From contig OX421508.1 of NCBI GenBank assembly GCA_949126835.1, positions 18,295,098 through 18,359,097 on the forward strand: DNA of 64,000 nt, in the 5' to 3' direction. This document shows positions 52,101 to 63,193 of this stretch, one piece after another. A program made the position numbers and the translations under genes. Positions within the stretch are counted from its first letter, which is position 1. Every line of letters starts with the position of its first letter. Source of the stretch: Anisus vortex. Lineage: Eukaryota > Mollusca > Gastropoda > Planorbidae. A model generated the notes under the pieces. It was not told the origin of the DNA. It worked only from the letters and a program-made list of their open reading frames with translations, and did not search any database.

Positions 52101-55100
52101 AGTCTGTATCAATTAATGAGTGCCTTGTCTTGAATGCAATTCGCTAATTGAAAAATGTCAGATACATATTTAGTCACATCTAAGTGGTCAGATGATATAT
52201 GTGATCTTTTAATATGCTTAAAACAGCTTTCATGTGCGATAAAATATCTTCACAAGTGTAAAATTGAACCAAAGACTTAAAGTAGAGCGAATGAGTAGCA
52301 GTTAAGAAGAGTAGGTGACTTTCCTAACATCTAAGAAGGTTGTAATAAGTTCAAGCCAGTCAGGTTACTAGATGTAGTATGAAATCATGATTCCCTGAAT
52401 TCAAAAGTATTGTCTTTGTTTAGAAAACTCCTCTTTGAGTGCTTCAACGGACTCATAAAAAAGCACATCTCTCTATCATAATATATGCCTTAATTTACGT
52501 ACGTGTAGTTAAATGTTTTAAAATTGATTTCAAGTCAAGATATGTCCAAATTTAATGCAAATTCATTTCAGTGGCCAAATCTGGCACGCATGTCTTAGGT
52601 TGCCGACCCCTGCTCTAGTGTTTCTAGGTTTAGTTATTTAACTACTGGTGTTACTCTTGTTAGTTGTATGCATCTCTTGTTTGAAATAGTTCTTGTTTTT
52701 TAATGTTTTCTTTAGTTGATGTGTCCCATACAGATGATGCATAATCTAGTATAGGCCTAACTGGTGTGAGAAAGCATTTTAGTTTTATGTTCTTATTACA
52801 TTAGTAAAAGTTCCATTTTATGAAGCTTAATTGTTTTTAGATTTTTAAATTACTTTATCAATAAGTGCATTCCAAGATAATTAATTATTTATTATTACTC
52901 CTAAGTACTTTGCATTTTTAGTTTGGGATAGGTCTTTACCTTGAATGAAGTAGTTTGTTATTATTTGTTTCTTTTTCTTGGATACTCTTAACAGTTGGTA
53001 TTTTTCTGGAATTCACTATCTTTTTCTGTTTTTATTGTTCTATAAATTATACAATAATCTGCAAATAACCTTATATTTGTTACTGTGTTGATTCAATAAT
53101 CTTAGTCATTGATATAAATAAGCAAACTAATGTGCCCTATAACAGTTCCATATGGAACTCCTGAGTTTTCAGTTATTGGTGATGATTAAGAGCCTTAGAT
53201 ATTACAGTTCGTTCCCTATCAGAAAGTCTTAAATCCACTGATGTATGGGGCCTGAGATGCCATAATATTTATTGTTTTTTTAGTACAAAAGTATGGTGAA
53301 CTTTATATAAGCTCAGTTACGATCTTGATGAACAAAAAACAATGTCATATAAATTCACATTTCTTCCTAGTGGCCTGCGGGACGTTTGAAAAAAAAAACA
53401 CGTTAATCATTACGTTTCACATTAATCTGTGGCCATACTAGACACCATGCCCATCCGCCTTACGTATTACTTATCGCCAACTAATGCCAGGAACCTATTA
53501 GAGCTGGGTAGACATAGGGACAACCTTCAGAAACGGGTAACAGCTATTAACTTTCAGGCATTAGAGCTGGGTAGACATCGGGACAACCTTCAGAAACGGG
53601 TAACAGCTATTAACTTTCAGGCGGATTCGAACACATCGGGACAACCTTCAGAAACGGGTAACAGCTATTAACTTTCAGGCATTAGAGCTGGGTAGACATC
53701 GGGACAACCTTCAGAAACGGGTAACAGCTATTAACTTTCAGGCATTAGAGCTGGGTAGACATCGGGACAACCTTCAGAAACGGGTAACAGCTATTAACTT
53801 TCAGGCGGATTCAAACCGGGGAGTTTCGGTAAGAAAGCCGATCGCGCAAACAATTTGCTTTCTCGTGTAACACATGGACCTCCACAATAGTCCTTCGGCC
53901 TTTTTCAGTTTAACCCACGAACAGGCTGCAGCACTCTTTTTTTCTTCACAGGATCATCTCCTTGTGGTCACGACCGACCCGCCACTTTCCATGAGCGTTC
54001 CATTGCAAATCCTGCTGATTGTTGTCTCTATTGTTTTATCTGTTTAATATTGTTGTTATATGTAATTGTTACCCAACGTCGGCTAATCTAGCTAGTTTTC
54101 TAAACAATAAAAAATGATACGATCATCTTTTAAGTTTCTGTTCTATTCCCATTATTGTGTTTTATCAAAAATACATATTAAAATTGGAGGTGCCTTGAAT
54201 ACTATAGGCCTATATGTATTTATCATTTCTAATTTCATTCTACCAACATCTACAGTGTTGCTGTATTTGCGCGTGACTGTTGTGGTTGCCGAGTGTCTAG
54301 TGTCACAGAGAGAGAGGTAAGATCATTGTAGTAGATGCTTCATTAGTTCAATCTTATATCATAATATCTACAGTGAAGATCAACACCTCAGCAGTTTACA
54401 TCATCAATTCATCCAATACTCCATTATAGTATATAGATAGTGACGCCAACCTACCTTATTTTTTCTAAGTTAAACGTATACATCATAGATCAAAGAAAAT
54501 TTACAAAATCCCTAAAAAAACTAAATTTCTTTTCTTCAATATATCCTCTTTATGCATTTTTGTTGCGAATCGGTTTTAGCCTTTCGAAGATTTTGCCCTC
54601 TTGCACAGATTCACAGAAAGAAACAAAATCTAAGACTGTCACGGGGATGTGACACCCTCATAGGCATTCATTGTCTTTCTGCATATGATCTCAGTAACAA
54701 CGATGTTACGACTCGTGAAATCAGGATTCAAAGATAGTAATATTTTTATTAGAAGCCTCTAATTCTGCTTGCTGGAGTCAGCAGTAATATTCAGAATGAT
54801 TCTTTCAACTCCTTTCATTCAATAATGATATATGAAATAACTTCAGTTGTTAATTTACAATTTTATTTAAATCGTAGACTCACGATCAATGTAACTCAAA
54901 TAGTATTTAATTAAAGGTAGGCGATAAAAACTTGAGTTCCAGAAGATATGTACAATTAATAAATATAGCGAACTGCTCTCTACAAGATCTCAAACTGAAC
55001 TGATTCAATAGCGAACTGCTCTCTGCAAGATCTCAAACTGAACTGATTCAATAGCGAACTGCTCTCTACAAGATCTCAAACTGAACTGATTCAATAGCGA

Positions 55101-58100
55101 ACTGCTCTCTACAAGATCTCAAACTGAACTGATTCAATAGCGAACTGCTCTCTACAAGATCTCAAACTGAACTGACTAGTTTAGTAAAGTAAAATCACAA
55201 GAATCATGCTTACCCCCTCTCCTTTAAAATCTAATACACACTTAAAAAAGGTCAATATACTAAACCAGAGGTTGGCAACCTAAGGCACGCGTTCCAAACT
55301 TGGCACGCAGAGCAATTTTCAATGGCACGCGAGAGACCTCCAAAGAATTCTTTTTATTGATAAAAAAACGACAGCATTTTCCGTTTCTGAATGAGGAAAA
55401 CTGACTGTTGAAGCTGATGTTTCTGAATGACATAGCAATACATTTCAGTGAGTTAAACTTGCATTTACAAGGACCACTGGAATGGGTTTGCATTGAAACT
55501 GGACATATCTTGCCGTGAAATCTATTTTAAAAACATCTAACTACATTTACACCCCTATATTAAGGCATATATTAAGATAGATAGTTGGGCTTTTTCAGAA
55601 GTACATCGAAGCATTCAATGCGGAGTTTTCTAAACAAAGGCAAGACTTTCAAATTCATGGACTCATGTTTTCACACCACATCAAGCCTAACTGGTTTGAT
55701 ATTACTACAACCTTCTTAGATGTAGATATTTTCTATGTGGAGGAATATTGGCGATTTTAAAATGCAGCTAGTTGAATTTTAAACATTAAAAAATGGACAT
55801 CCAAATGTGCCCATTTGCGGAATAAATCAGGAAGGAAGCTGCTTAGGAAAGTCTTCTGCTATTCTCCACAGACTAATTACATTTAAAAGAGTTTTTATGC
55901 TAATTTTATCTCATCTTATACATCACAGACGCTCCTTCTATAAAGAAGATAATTGCGTCCTACGCTCATCCGTGGTCTGAGTCTAGTCTTGCATTTTTTA
56001 TTAATGTTTTAAATGTTGATAAGTTACTGGTTTTCCTGGTTTGCTCTTTAATTAAACTTAAATATAAATAATTGTAAAACAATTTTTTTATATTATTAAT
56101 TTAATAAATATAAGAGACTTATTTATTATTCTTTATTAATGTTTAAAAGATAAAATCCTTAAATGGACAGACAATTAGTGCAGGAAATGTTTATTAACTT
56201 TTTAACTTAATTAATTAATTCATTAATTTTAGTAAATTAATTATTTTTTAATGCTTTTATAATTAAATCTTGTAATGCATATCATATTGTTGTATTTATA
56301 AAAGAAATAATATTTAGTCAGTAATATTTGTTATACTACAAAACAGGACGTGTTTGGCATCACAATTGAATCAGTTGTGGAAACTTTTTTAATTAAAGGA
56401 AGATAATAAACTCTTTATGTTAGCTAATATTTCTAATATGTTTCTTTTTTAAAAGAAAAAATGACTAACAATTAATGACATTGAAATGATCGAACTGTAC
56501 AAAGAATTTGAAAATTATAGGTCTATAAATATTATATTTGACTTAAGAATATAAATGTATATTTTCAAACATTACATTAACTACCCAGTTTGTTTAATTA
56601 ATACGTATCTATTCCGCTTAACTATAGTATGGATGTAACATTCTCTTGGTAAAACACGTTAAAGTACATCTCAGTTAAAATGAGATCAAAATAATAATAT
56701 AAGTAACATTGGCAAGTGTTAGATCCTCATTTTGACTAATGAATGATAATGTTTAAACAATAATTACCATAAATTTTAATGTGAAAGTTTAATAATAAAA
56801 TATCGTATTTGATATGAATACAAAAAAAAAAGAATGATAATCACAAACACGTTAATTTTTATTAAATATAAAACGCTTTATCGATTTTCTCTTCTCTTAT
56901 CTTAACTTATCTTATCTTATCTTATCTTATACATTACAGACGCTCCTTCTATAAAGAAGATTATTGCGTCCTACGCACATCCGTGGTCCGAGTATAGTCT
57001 TTCATTTTTATTAATAATAATAAAATATAAATAATTTAATTAATCTCCTTTGCTTTTGGCCTTGGCCTTGCTACGGAGTTAAATTAATTGTCCTATTTGG
57101 TCTTACTAGGCAGAATGGCATATGAGTGAGGGGGAGCAGGATTGTAGATCGTGCTTTGTACTTTTTGGAGCTGTGCCGCAAAGCATTTTACTTTGTTTTA
57201 TATCGTATTTTCTTAAAAAATATTTTGATTTGTTATGTTTTAGGTTTAAATAAATGTATTCTTTCTGGTGGATGAGCGTGTAATATGAATCCTGTCTACT
57301 GTAGCTTGGATGCTGGTCAGACTATCGTTGAATTTCTCTTATTCTCTATCGATCCCCGTGGCGCCTAAGACAGCAACAAAGTTCCGCTATGCCTACATAT
57401 CCTGGGCGATCCATCTGCTCATGCCATGTTTTATTGGTGGCCTTTACTTCATCATCCATCGCTCTACTACTTCATCATCCATCGTTCTACTACTTCATCA
57501 TCCATCGTTCTACTACTTCATCATCCATCGTTCTACTACTTCATCATCCATCGTTCTACTACTTCATCATCCATCGTTCTACTCCTAATTCCCATTGGTC
57601 TTCCCTTTCTCCGTTTTCCTAATGGTGTCCATATCAATGCAATGCTTTCTATCCAAGAATTACGTGACCCAACCCTCTCCTTCTCGAAGACTTCTTCAAA
57701 CCCTCTGAGGCGGCTTTCGTTTTAGGTATCGGACTTCCAGGTCTCTGCAGCATAGAGAAGGACTGAGCGTTCAATTGCAATTCTTTAAATTTAGGGATTC
57801 ATTTTCTGTTTGAGTTTATCTCTAATTGTTTAGTTGTTTCCAGTTTCCTGGCTTTTAATAAGAAGAAAACAATTTTATCTCTCATAAGAGTTTGAACAGG
57901 AAAAACTTCCAGTTCATATCTCTGATAAATGATGAGTCCCACACACCCTGAAGTCACATCAATACACCAACTGCATTTTATTTTCAGAATTCACATCTCT
58001 AGATTATAAGCAGCTCAGCAGTCTTCAATGGTATCACCTGTATTTATCTTGCTCTGTCAGCAGTCATCAATGGTATCACCTGTATTTACCTTGCTCTGTC

Positions 58101-58388
58101 AGCAGTCTTCAATGGTATCACCTGTATTTACCTTGCTCTGTCAGCAGTCTTCAATGGTATCACCTGTATTTACCTTGCTCTGTCAGCAGTCTTCAATGGT
58201 ATCACCTGTATTTACCTTGCTCTGTTTCTTTGTGTTTTCAGTTGCGACTTCAAACTATAGCTCCACCCTCCGTCACGCGAAGCATTTACGTACCAGAGAT
58301 ACGTGCCTGTGAGTGTATCCCTTGCGACGCCACCATCTACAACTGGGCGGACTATTTCACTCTCCTGAACCACCGACGCCGGAAGTAA
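48990..58388 (+). CDS. Unknown small secreted protein, 132 residues in four coding exons
   Basis: Coding exons 48990-49105, 49775-49855, 50506-50560 and 58242-58388 join with matching phases (399 nt = 133 codons with stop). Residues 1-24 are a signal peptide (basic start, then hydrophobic S-M-V-I-L-A-L-N-I-L). The mature part has Cys at about 26, 50, 107, 109 and 112; the last three form C-E-C-I-P-C. The C-terminus N-H-R-R-R-K is strongly basic. A C-x-C-x2-C cluster near the end preceded by an aliphatic/Pro stretch occurs in cystine-knot hormones and, less well, in IL-17; five cysteines and the short length fit neither cleanly, so I assign no family. An extra 0-0 phase exon in the 7.7-kb last intron cannot be excluded. 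It probably also has a 5' untranslated exon, since an acceptor lies four bases before the ATG. Confidence 0.68.
49094..49205. repeat. 28-bp tandem repeat copying the exon 1 donor, three copies plus decayed ones
   Basis: Unit GTCTATACCAGGGTAGGTAG followed by GCCGCGGT, at 49094, 49122 and 49150. The second copy reads ATAGGT instead of GTAGGT; the third keeps GTAGAT. A decayed copy near 49192 reads GTAGGTAAGT, a stronger donor than the first. Confidence 0.9.
49341..49601 (-). mobile_element. tRNA-derived SINE, near full length
   Basis: Tail AGTAAAGTACCCGTCGGAC, B box GGATTCGAACC near 49546. It lies in intron 1 of gene 2. Confidence 0.88.
49775..49855 (+). CDS. Gene 2 coding exon 2
   Basis: Residues 39-66, phase 2 to 2. 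Reads G-H-H-S-L-P-V-R-Y-N-V-C-V-D. Acceptor TTTTTTTTCCAG, donor CCGG|GTGAGT, both strong. Confidence 0.78.
50070..50375. repeat. 30-bp minisatellite, about 10 copies
   Basis: Unit AACACTAAAGCTATATTTAA followed by ATCTTGCAAA, with substitutions. Confidence 0.93.
50506..50560 (+). CDS. Gene 2 coding exon 3 (short)
   Basis: Residues 66-84, phase 2 to 0. Reads W-T-E-L-L-Q-G-D-G-G-R-W-S-R-N-L-L-Q. It is the piece that makes exon 2 (phase 2) and exon 4 (phase 0) compatible. Donor CAG|GTCATA is weaker than the others. Confidence 0.62.
50561..51530. other. Intron sequence with no recognised element
   Basis: AT-rich; short ORFs without motifs. Confidence 0.45.
51531..52615. mobile_element. hAT-like element sharing the family D core and family A terminus
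   Basis: Core ATCATACAAACTG and downstream sequence (51550-52060) as in 4027-5122. The right end GGTTGCCGACCCCTG at about 52598-52612 is followed by CTCTAGTG. The left end is not clear. Confidence 0.6.
52616..53423. other. Intron sequence with no recognised element
   Basis: T-rich; may be a diverged antisense retrotransposon (TAAGTACTTTGCATTTTTAG-like stretch near 52903) but I cannot support it. Confidence 0.4.
53424..53850 (-). mobile_element. SINE expanded internally by a 63-bp tandem repeat
   Basis: SINE body and head in minus orientation. Its middle part, from the AGAGCTGGGTAGAC motif to the CTTTCAGG next to the B box, is repeated (see next entry). Confidence 0.82.
53498..53803. repeat. 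63-bp tandem repeat within a SINE, about 4-5 copies
   Basis: Unit contains CATTAGAGCTGGGTAGACAT, CGGGACAACCTTCAGAAACG and TATTAACTTTCAGG. One copy is shortened and reads into GCGGATTCGAAC at 53621. Confidence 0.92.
53851..54967. other. Intron sequence with no confident element
   Basis: An open stretch after TTCTTCACAG at 53951 contains S-P-C-G-H-D-R-P and N-P-A-D-C-C but fits no gene 2 phase with a usable donor. Otherwise AT-rich. Confidence 0.4.
54968..55174. repeat. 43-bp minisatellite, about 5 copies
   Basis: Unit GCGAACTGCTCTCTACAAGA followed by TCTCAAACTG and AACTGATTCAATA; one G/A variant. Confidence 0.95.
55263..56880. mobile_element. Composite hAT-like element, inverted, with LINE fragment inside
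   Basis: Begins AGAGGTTGGCAACCTAAGG (family A type end). The reverse complement of the shared core follows (ACTACCCAGTTTG near 56580). An antisense LINE 3' end sits at 55905-56050. Confidence 0.58.
55905..56050 (-). mobile_element. LINE 3'-end fragment
   Basis: Reverse complement of the 7487-7818 type 3' end (CAGACGCTCCTTCTATAAAG and TTACTGGTTTTCCTGGTT). Confidence 0.78.
56890..57015 (-). mobile_element. LINE 3'-end fragment with (CTTAT)n tail
   Basis: Tail of CTTAT units (reverse of ATAAG), then CAGACGCTCCTTCTATAAAG and CGTCCTACGCACATCCGTGG. Confidence 0.82.
57016..57445. other. Intron sequence with no recognised element
   Basis: Mixed composition; possible retrotransposon remnant but no motif can be read. 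Confidence 0.4.
57447..57580. repeat. 23-bp minisatellite, about 6 copies
   Basis: Unit TTCATCATCCATCGTTCTAC plus TAC. The 77-99 codon ORFs over it are periodic. Confidence 0.95.
57581..58012. other. Intron sequence with no recognised element
   Basis: Contains a stretch (CCAGGTCTCTGCAGCATAG, near 57739) that looks like dispersed repeat DNA, not confirmed. Confidence 0.4.
58013..58222. repeat. 42-bp minisatellite next to the gene 2 exon 4 acceptor, 5 copies
   Basis: Unit contains CAGCAGTCTTCAATGGTATC and ACCTGTATTTACCTTGCTCTG. Each copy offers a pyrimidine tract followed by TCAGCAG, like a 3' splice site. The last copy runs into the true acceptor (TTTCTTTGTGTTTTCAG). Confidence 0.95.
58242..58388 (+). 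CDS. Gene 2 coding exon 4 (C-terminal, cysteine cluster)
   Basis: Residues 85-132 then TAA, entering at phase 0. Contains R-S-I-Y-V-P-E-I-R-A-C-E-C-I-P-C and ends L-L-N-H-R-R-R-K. Confidence 0.78.
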   Translation: MRLQTIAPPSVTRSIYVPEIRACECIPCDATIYNWADYFTLLNHRRRK

Positions 58389-58936
58389 CCTACAGCCAAG
58401 TTCACTCCTGCTAGCAGTTTAACGAAAAATTAATGTTCAGCTATGAATACATTAGTATTAGTTACAATTTACTTTTTTGTGGAGTGGAAAGGGGGGGGGG
58501 GGGGTTGTTATCCGCAATAGATGTTTATTGACCAACTATTGTATAGTTTAAATATGTCTCTAAACTTGTAACTGTTATTTCTATACATGAATTTAATACG
58601 ATGAAACTAGATTAAGACGCAAATTGCGTATACCAGAGAGAAAAAGAGATGTTTTAAAGTAGGACAATGTCTTCAGCTCCGAGACAAATCCTACACTCAG
58701 CAGAAGCGGGCCAAGTTTACGGTAGCACACTACCTCACTAGGGAAAAAAGTTTCGGTTACTTGGGGGCAAACCCGTTAGATTGTATTAGTATAAAATAAA
58801 TTATATGCAGATGTAATAAAACACAAAATAATAACAACATAATTTGGGCCTTTTCTATTTCTGTGTACATTAAACTTAATTAGTGTTTTCCAACATAATA
58901 TATAGATCTGTATATTATGTATCATGTCAATAACAC
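58389..58936 (+). other. Probable 3' UTR of gene 2 and flank
   Basis: AT-rich with a G run at 58491-58504; ends before the SINE nest. Confidence 0.5.
58795..58820 (+). promoter_or_regulatory. Candidate poly(A) signals of gene 2
   Basis: AATAAA at 58795-58800 and again at 58815-58820, about 410 bp after the stop codon. No GT-rich element is obvious downstream. Confidence 0.45.
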
Positions 58937-58996
58937 CTTACCAAATTGATCATAGGGCTGGTGAAGCAGCGTTCACCAGTTTCTGTGCCCACGACA

Positions 58997-60826
58997 TACT
59001 CGTAAACCGCCTTTCAACGCTCGCTCCATTGGCTCCCCGTGAAAGCCGGAATTCAGTATAAAGTGGCGCTACTTTGCCATCAGTGCATTTTTTAATAACG
59101 AGTTTACGTCCTATCTCAAGGAACTAATCACACCATATGTCCCGCAAAGAACACTTCGTTCTGCCAACTCATCGCTTCTGGAAGAGCCCCGTTTCTCTCT
59201 GACGACCGTTGGCCTTAGAGCCTTCTCAGTATCCGGTCCGAAGGTGTGGAATCTACTTCCCATTCAACTCAGGCGAACAAGCTCTACTGTTTCTTTCAAA
59301 AAGAACTTAAAAACTCATTATTTTAATTAGAGACTGACCGAAATTCGGTTTCTGTCTCGGTTTCGGCGCCGAAAATAGGCAAAAGCCCATTTTCGGCGTG
59401 GTTTCGGTTTCGGCCGAAACCAAAAGGTTAGTTTTCGGTTTGTTTACGGTTTCGGTCGAAACTGATATTGACTTTCGGTCATCTTTTTTATCTTTTTTTA
59501 ACTTTCAAAATTCAAAATGCTACGCCATTGCTGCATCTATTACTCTGCTTATTGATACTTTCATTTAGTTAAACTGTTGTAAATTAATATGTGTGAAGTA
59601 GGGATGTTAAACGAAAACCGGATTTCATAACTGTGTCCAAAGATTTATTTATCTTTTTATCTGAAGAAATATTTGTAAACCCTGTTTGATTAGCACAACA
59701 CAATTCCTTAACATTATATTCCTTGCAAACACTCGTTTGTCAGAGGCGACTTATAGTTTTTTTTTTTCGAATTCCATATATTGCTTGTGAATTTGCGATG
59801 CAAGCACATATTACAGCAAATGCAGATGTTAAACCTAGTCGTCAGTACAGATATAACTGACCCAACATTTTATTTAATGTAGACTGTAAAGCAACTTGGA
59901 CAATTAAAAAAAACTACTTTGTAGAGCATGTAAGGTTATTTTCAAAAACGGTTAATTTTCTTGCCAGACGTCTGTCAACCCTAAATAGATGAGTCTGGGA
60001 TTTTATTCATATTCTACAAATATTCTTTCAATATGTGTAACATATAGATCTAACATGCACTGATTTATATTATAATCAATTCATGACACTTCAGCTTTTG
60101 ACTTCTGCTAATCCAAAATCAACTATTTTTTTACCAAAATTATCCACGTTCTAAGGATTAATGGTCCTTCGTATAATTTTTTAGTATAATCAATGCAAAT
60201 TTGTCTTTTCCAAATTATAACTTACTTTGCCCAGGAGCGGAGAAAGGAAAAAGAAAATAGGCAAACAATCGGATATTTAAATCGAAAATAGGTTTTTAAA
60301 AAAAAGGATATTAACATCCCTAATGTGAAGTAGAAGACGGAAGTTAATAATAACGGATTTTTTAATCGACCCAAAGAATGGTTTGCTCAAATAGAGTGCC
60401 CATAATCTAGTTAACATTACACATAAATGTGCAGTCTCTTGAAATCATTTGTTTTGCATTTTCGGTTTATTTTTCGGTTTCGGCCGAAGTTGTAGTTAAA
60501 CTTTTGGTTTCGGCTTCGGTTTCAGCCGAAATTCAATGTATAATATTCGGTATGGTTTCGTTTTCGGCCGAAACTAAAAATGTGGTTTCGGTCGGTCTCT
60601 AATTTCAATATTTACCTTATATAACATTTAACATGCTTTAGACACTTACTTATGGGTTTGGTCGGTTAATGCTACATTTATTTGTTTCTTTCCTTTTGTA
60701 ATCATCAATTTAGCTCTGTCGCCTGGCCTAGGGTAATATCCGTCTTTTTAGTTGTATGTTAAACGCGCTCTGAGCTTACATTATGTTTGTTGGCAGCGCT
60801 ATACAAAAATTATTATTATTATTATT
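58997..60826 (+). mobile_element. LINE 3' half inserted in the SINE, itself split
   Basis: 58997-59327 encodes an RT C-terminus (L-H-W-L-P-V-K-A-G-I-Q-Y-K-V-A-L, then P-Q-R-T-L-R-S-A-N-S-S-L-L, then F-S-V-S-G-P-K-V-W-N-L-L-P) with a frameshift. 60602-60826 holds the 3' UTR with GCAGCGCTATACAAA and an ATT-repeat tail. Confidence 0.85.
59328..60601. mobile_element. hAT-type element nested in the LINE (1.27 kb)
   Basis: Ends TAGAGACTGACCGAAA and TTTCGGTCGGTCTCTA, flanked by ATTTTAAT (59320-59327) and ATTTCAAT (60602-60609), 7/8. The sub-terminal parts at both ends are repeats of TTTCGGTTTCGGCCGAAA type. No transposase ORF. Confidence 0.87.
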
Positions 60827-60985
60827 ATGTGTGGCCAGCACAACGACCAGCCGCCTTTACTTTACCATTAACTAATGTCAAGTAGCCCATCAAGGCTGGG
60901 TAGACTCAGGGGCTATATCCAGACTCAATAACAAAATCCTAGCCCTCACCAGGACCTTCAGTACCACAGCAGCTTCCCAGTCTTC

Positions 60986-61995
60986 CCCTCCCAAGTATCT
61001 CGGCCATGAAAAAAGTGTGTATACATGTAATGTATTAAATGTCCGGTATTGTTTATCATTTGAACCGGACAGAGTACTAAAGAATAAGAAAGTAGGCGCT
61101 AAAATACCGGACTGTCCTGTTAACAACCAAACACAAGGCAACCTTACATATATAATTTACAAGTATATTGATCAGATACAAGAACACCCAACTCATTTCC
61201 AGTCTATCAAAACATGAGTTTTATACAGACAAAGTTATAATACAAAGTATTTTGTAATCCATAGAAAATAAACTCACAATCTAAAGCATTCTCAAAGAGA
61301 GAAATAAATTGAGCAACTAAAAAAGATCCAAACAACTAAGCATCAAAAAACAAATTTTATTACAAACAGAAAGTTAAAGAAATAAACTTGTATAAACATT
61401 GTGCTGAGATTTTAAACAATGAACAATGATTTGCCACATAAAGGTATAGTCAAAGACATAACAAGAGAATTATAACCTTCGTAAATAATATCAAATAATA
61501 TTGAGACAATAATAGTAATACAGATATTAATAATAATAAAATAAATAATAATTAAATAATTAAAGGTATCCCAAAAGAAAATACAAAAAGGATAACTCAA
61601 TTTAAGATATAATTAAAAAAAAATTAAACTAAAAAAAATAGAAGGATAGTTGGGTTAATAAACTGTTTATTATCTAACTCGCACATTTTTTTTATCAACT
61701 CATTACGTTACATCAATTTTTCTACAAGTTCGCATTAACTCAGTAACAAACTGCACCATTCAGGAACTCAACTAGATTCATGTATTTCTCTATTTCTTTA
61801 AAAAAACAAAAACAGAAACCCATGTAAAGTAAAATTGAATTTTATCGTAGGATATCATTAATCAATTGGGAGGTTCGATACAACACAGATGGGAGAAGAC
61901 AGTAGAAGAAGCAGACGATTGGGTAATTTCTGGTGAATCTTTTTTTTAAAACGTCACCTCAGTAAGCCGCTGGATACAGAACAAAGTAACTACAT
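60986..61995. other. Intergenic, no recognised element
   Basis: AT-rich; short ORFs without motifs. Confidence 0.5.
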
Positions 61996-63190
61996 GAAGC
62001 ATTCAATTTTAACTTAGATATACAACAGAATAACAATCGATTACAACAGATATACAACAGAATAACAGTCGATTACAACTTAGATATACAACACAATAAC
62101 AGTCGAATACAAAGGCTTAGATATACAACAGAATAACAGTCGATTACAAAGGCTTAGATATACAACAGAATAACAGTCGATTACAAAGGCTTAGATATAC
62201 CACAGAATAACAGTCGCTTATAAAGGCTTACATACACAACAGAATAACAGTCGATTACAAAGGCTTAGATATACCACAGAATAACAGTCGATTACAACTT
62301 AGATATACATCAGAATAACAGTCGATTACAAAGGCTTAGATATACCAAAGAATAACAGTTGATTACAAAGACTTAGATATACAACAGAAAAACAGTCGAT
62401 TACAACTTAGATATACAACAGAATAACAGTCGATTGCAAAGGCTTAGATATACAACAGAATAACAGTCGATTACAAAGACTTAAATATACAACAGAATAA
62501 CAGTCGATTACAAAGACTTAGATATACAACAGAATAACAGTCGATTACAAAGGCTTAGATATACAACAGAATAACAGTCGATTACAAAGACTTAGATATA
62601 CAACAGAATAACAGTCGATTACAACTTAGATATACAACAGAATAACAGTCGATTACAACTTAGATATACAACAGAAAAACAGTCGATTACAAAGGCTTAG
62701 ACATACCACAGAATAACAATTGATTACAAAGACTTAGATATACAACAGAATAACAGTCGATTACAAAGACTTAGATATACAACAGAATAACAGTCGATTA
62801 CAACTTAGATATACAACAGAATAACAGTCGATTAAAACTTAGATATACAACATAATAACAGTCGATTACAACTTAGATATACAACAGAATAACAGTCGAT
62901 TACAAAGACTTAGATATACAACAGAATAACAGTCGATTACAACTTAGATATACAACAGAATAACAGTCGATTACAACTTAGATATACAACAGAATAACAG
63001 TCGATTACAACTTAGATATACAACAGAATAACAATCGATTAAAAAGACTTAGATATACAACAGCATAACAGTCGATTACAACTTAGATATACAACAGAAT
63101 AACAGTCGATTACAACTTAGATATACAACAGAATAACAGTCGATTACAACTTAGATATACAACATAATAACAGTCGATTACAAAGGCTTA
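61996..63190. repeat. 34/37-bp minisatellite, about 33 copies
   Basis: Core TTAGATATACAACAGAATAA followed by CAGTCGATTACAA. 34-bp units (AC before the core) and 37-bp units (AAGGC or AAGAC before it) are mixed without strict alternation. Confidence 0.95.
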
Positions 63191-63193
63191 GAT

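Larger units (their letters stand above)
58937..60985 (-). mobile_element. SINE split by a LINE insertion
   Basis: SINE tail half at 58937-58996 (CATAGGGCTGGTGAAGCAGC) and the rest at about 60827-60985 (GTGTGGCCAGCACAACGACC onward). The two halves together give one continuous minus-oriented SINE. Confidence 0.82.

Noticed and set aside
53953..54077. Open stretch after TTCTTCACAG with S-P-C-G-H-D-R-P and N-P-A-D-C-C, then a hydrophobic run
   Set aside because: It looks protein-like, but it needs an incoming phase that no gene 2 exon offers and has no good donor; it could be a chance frame or another gene's exon.
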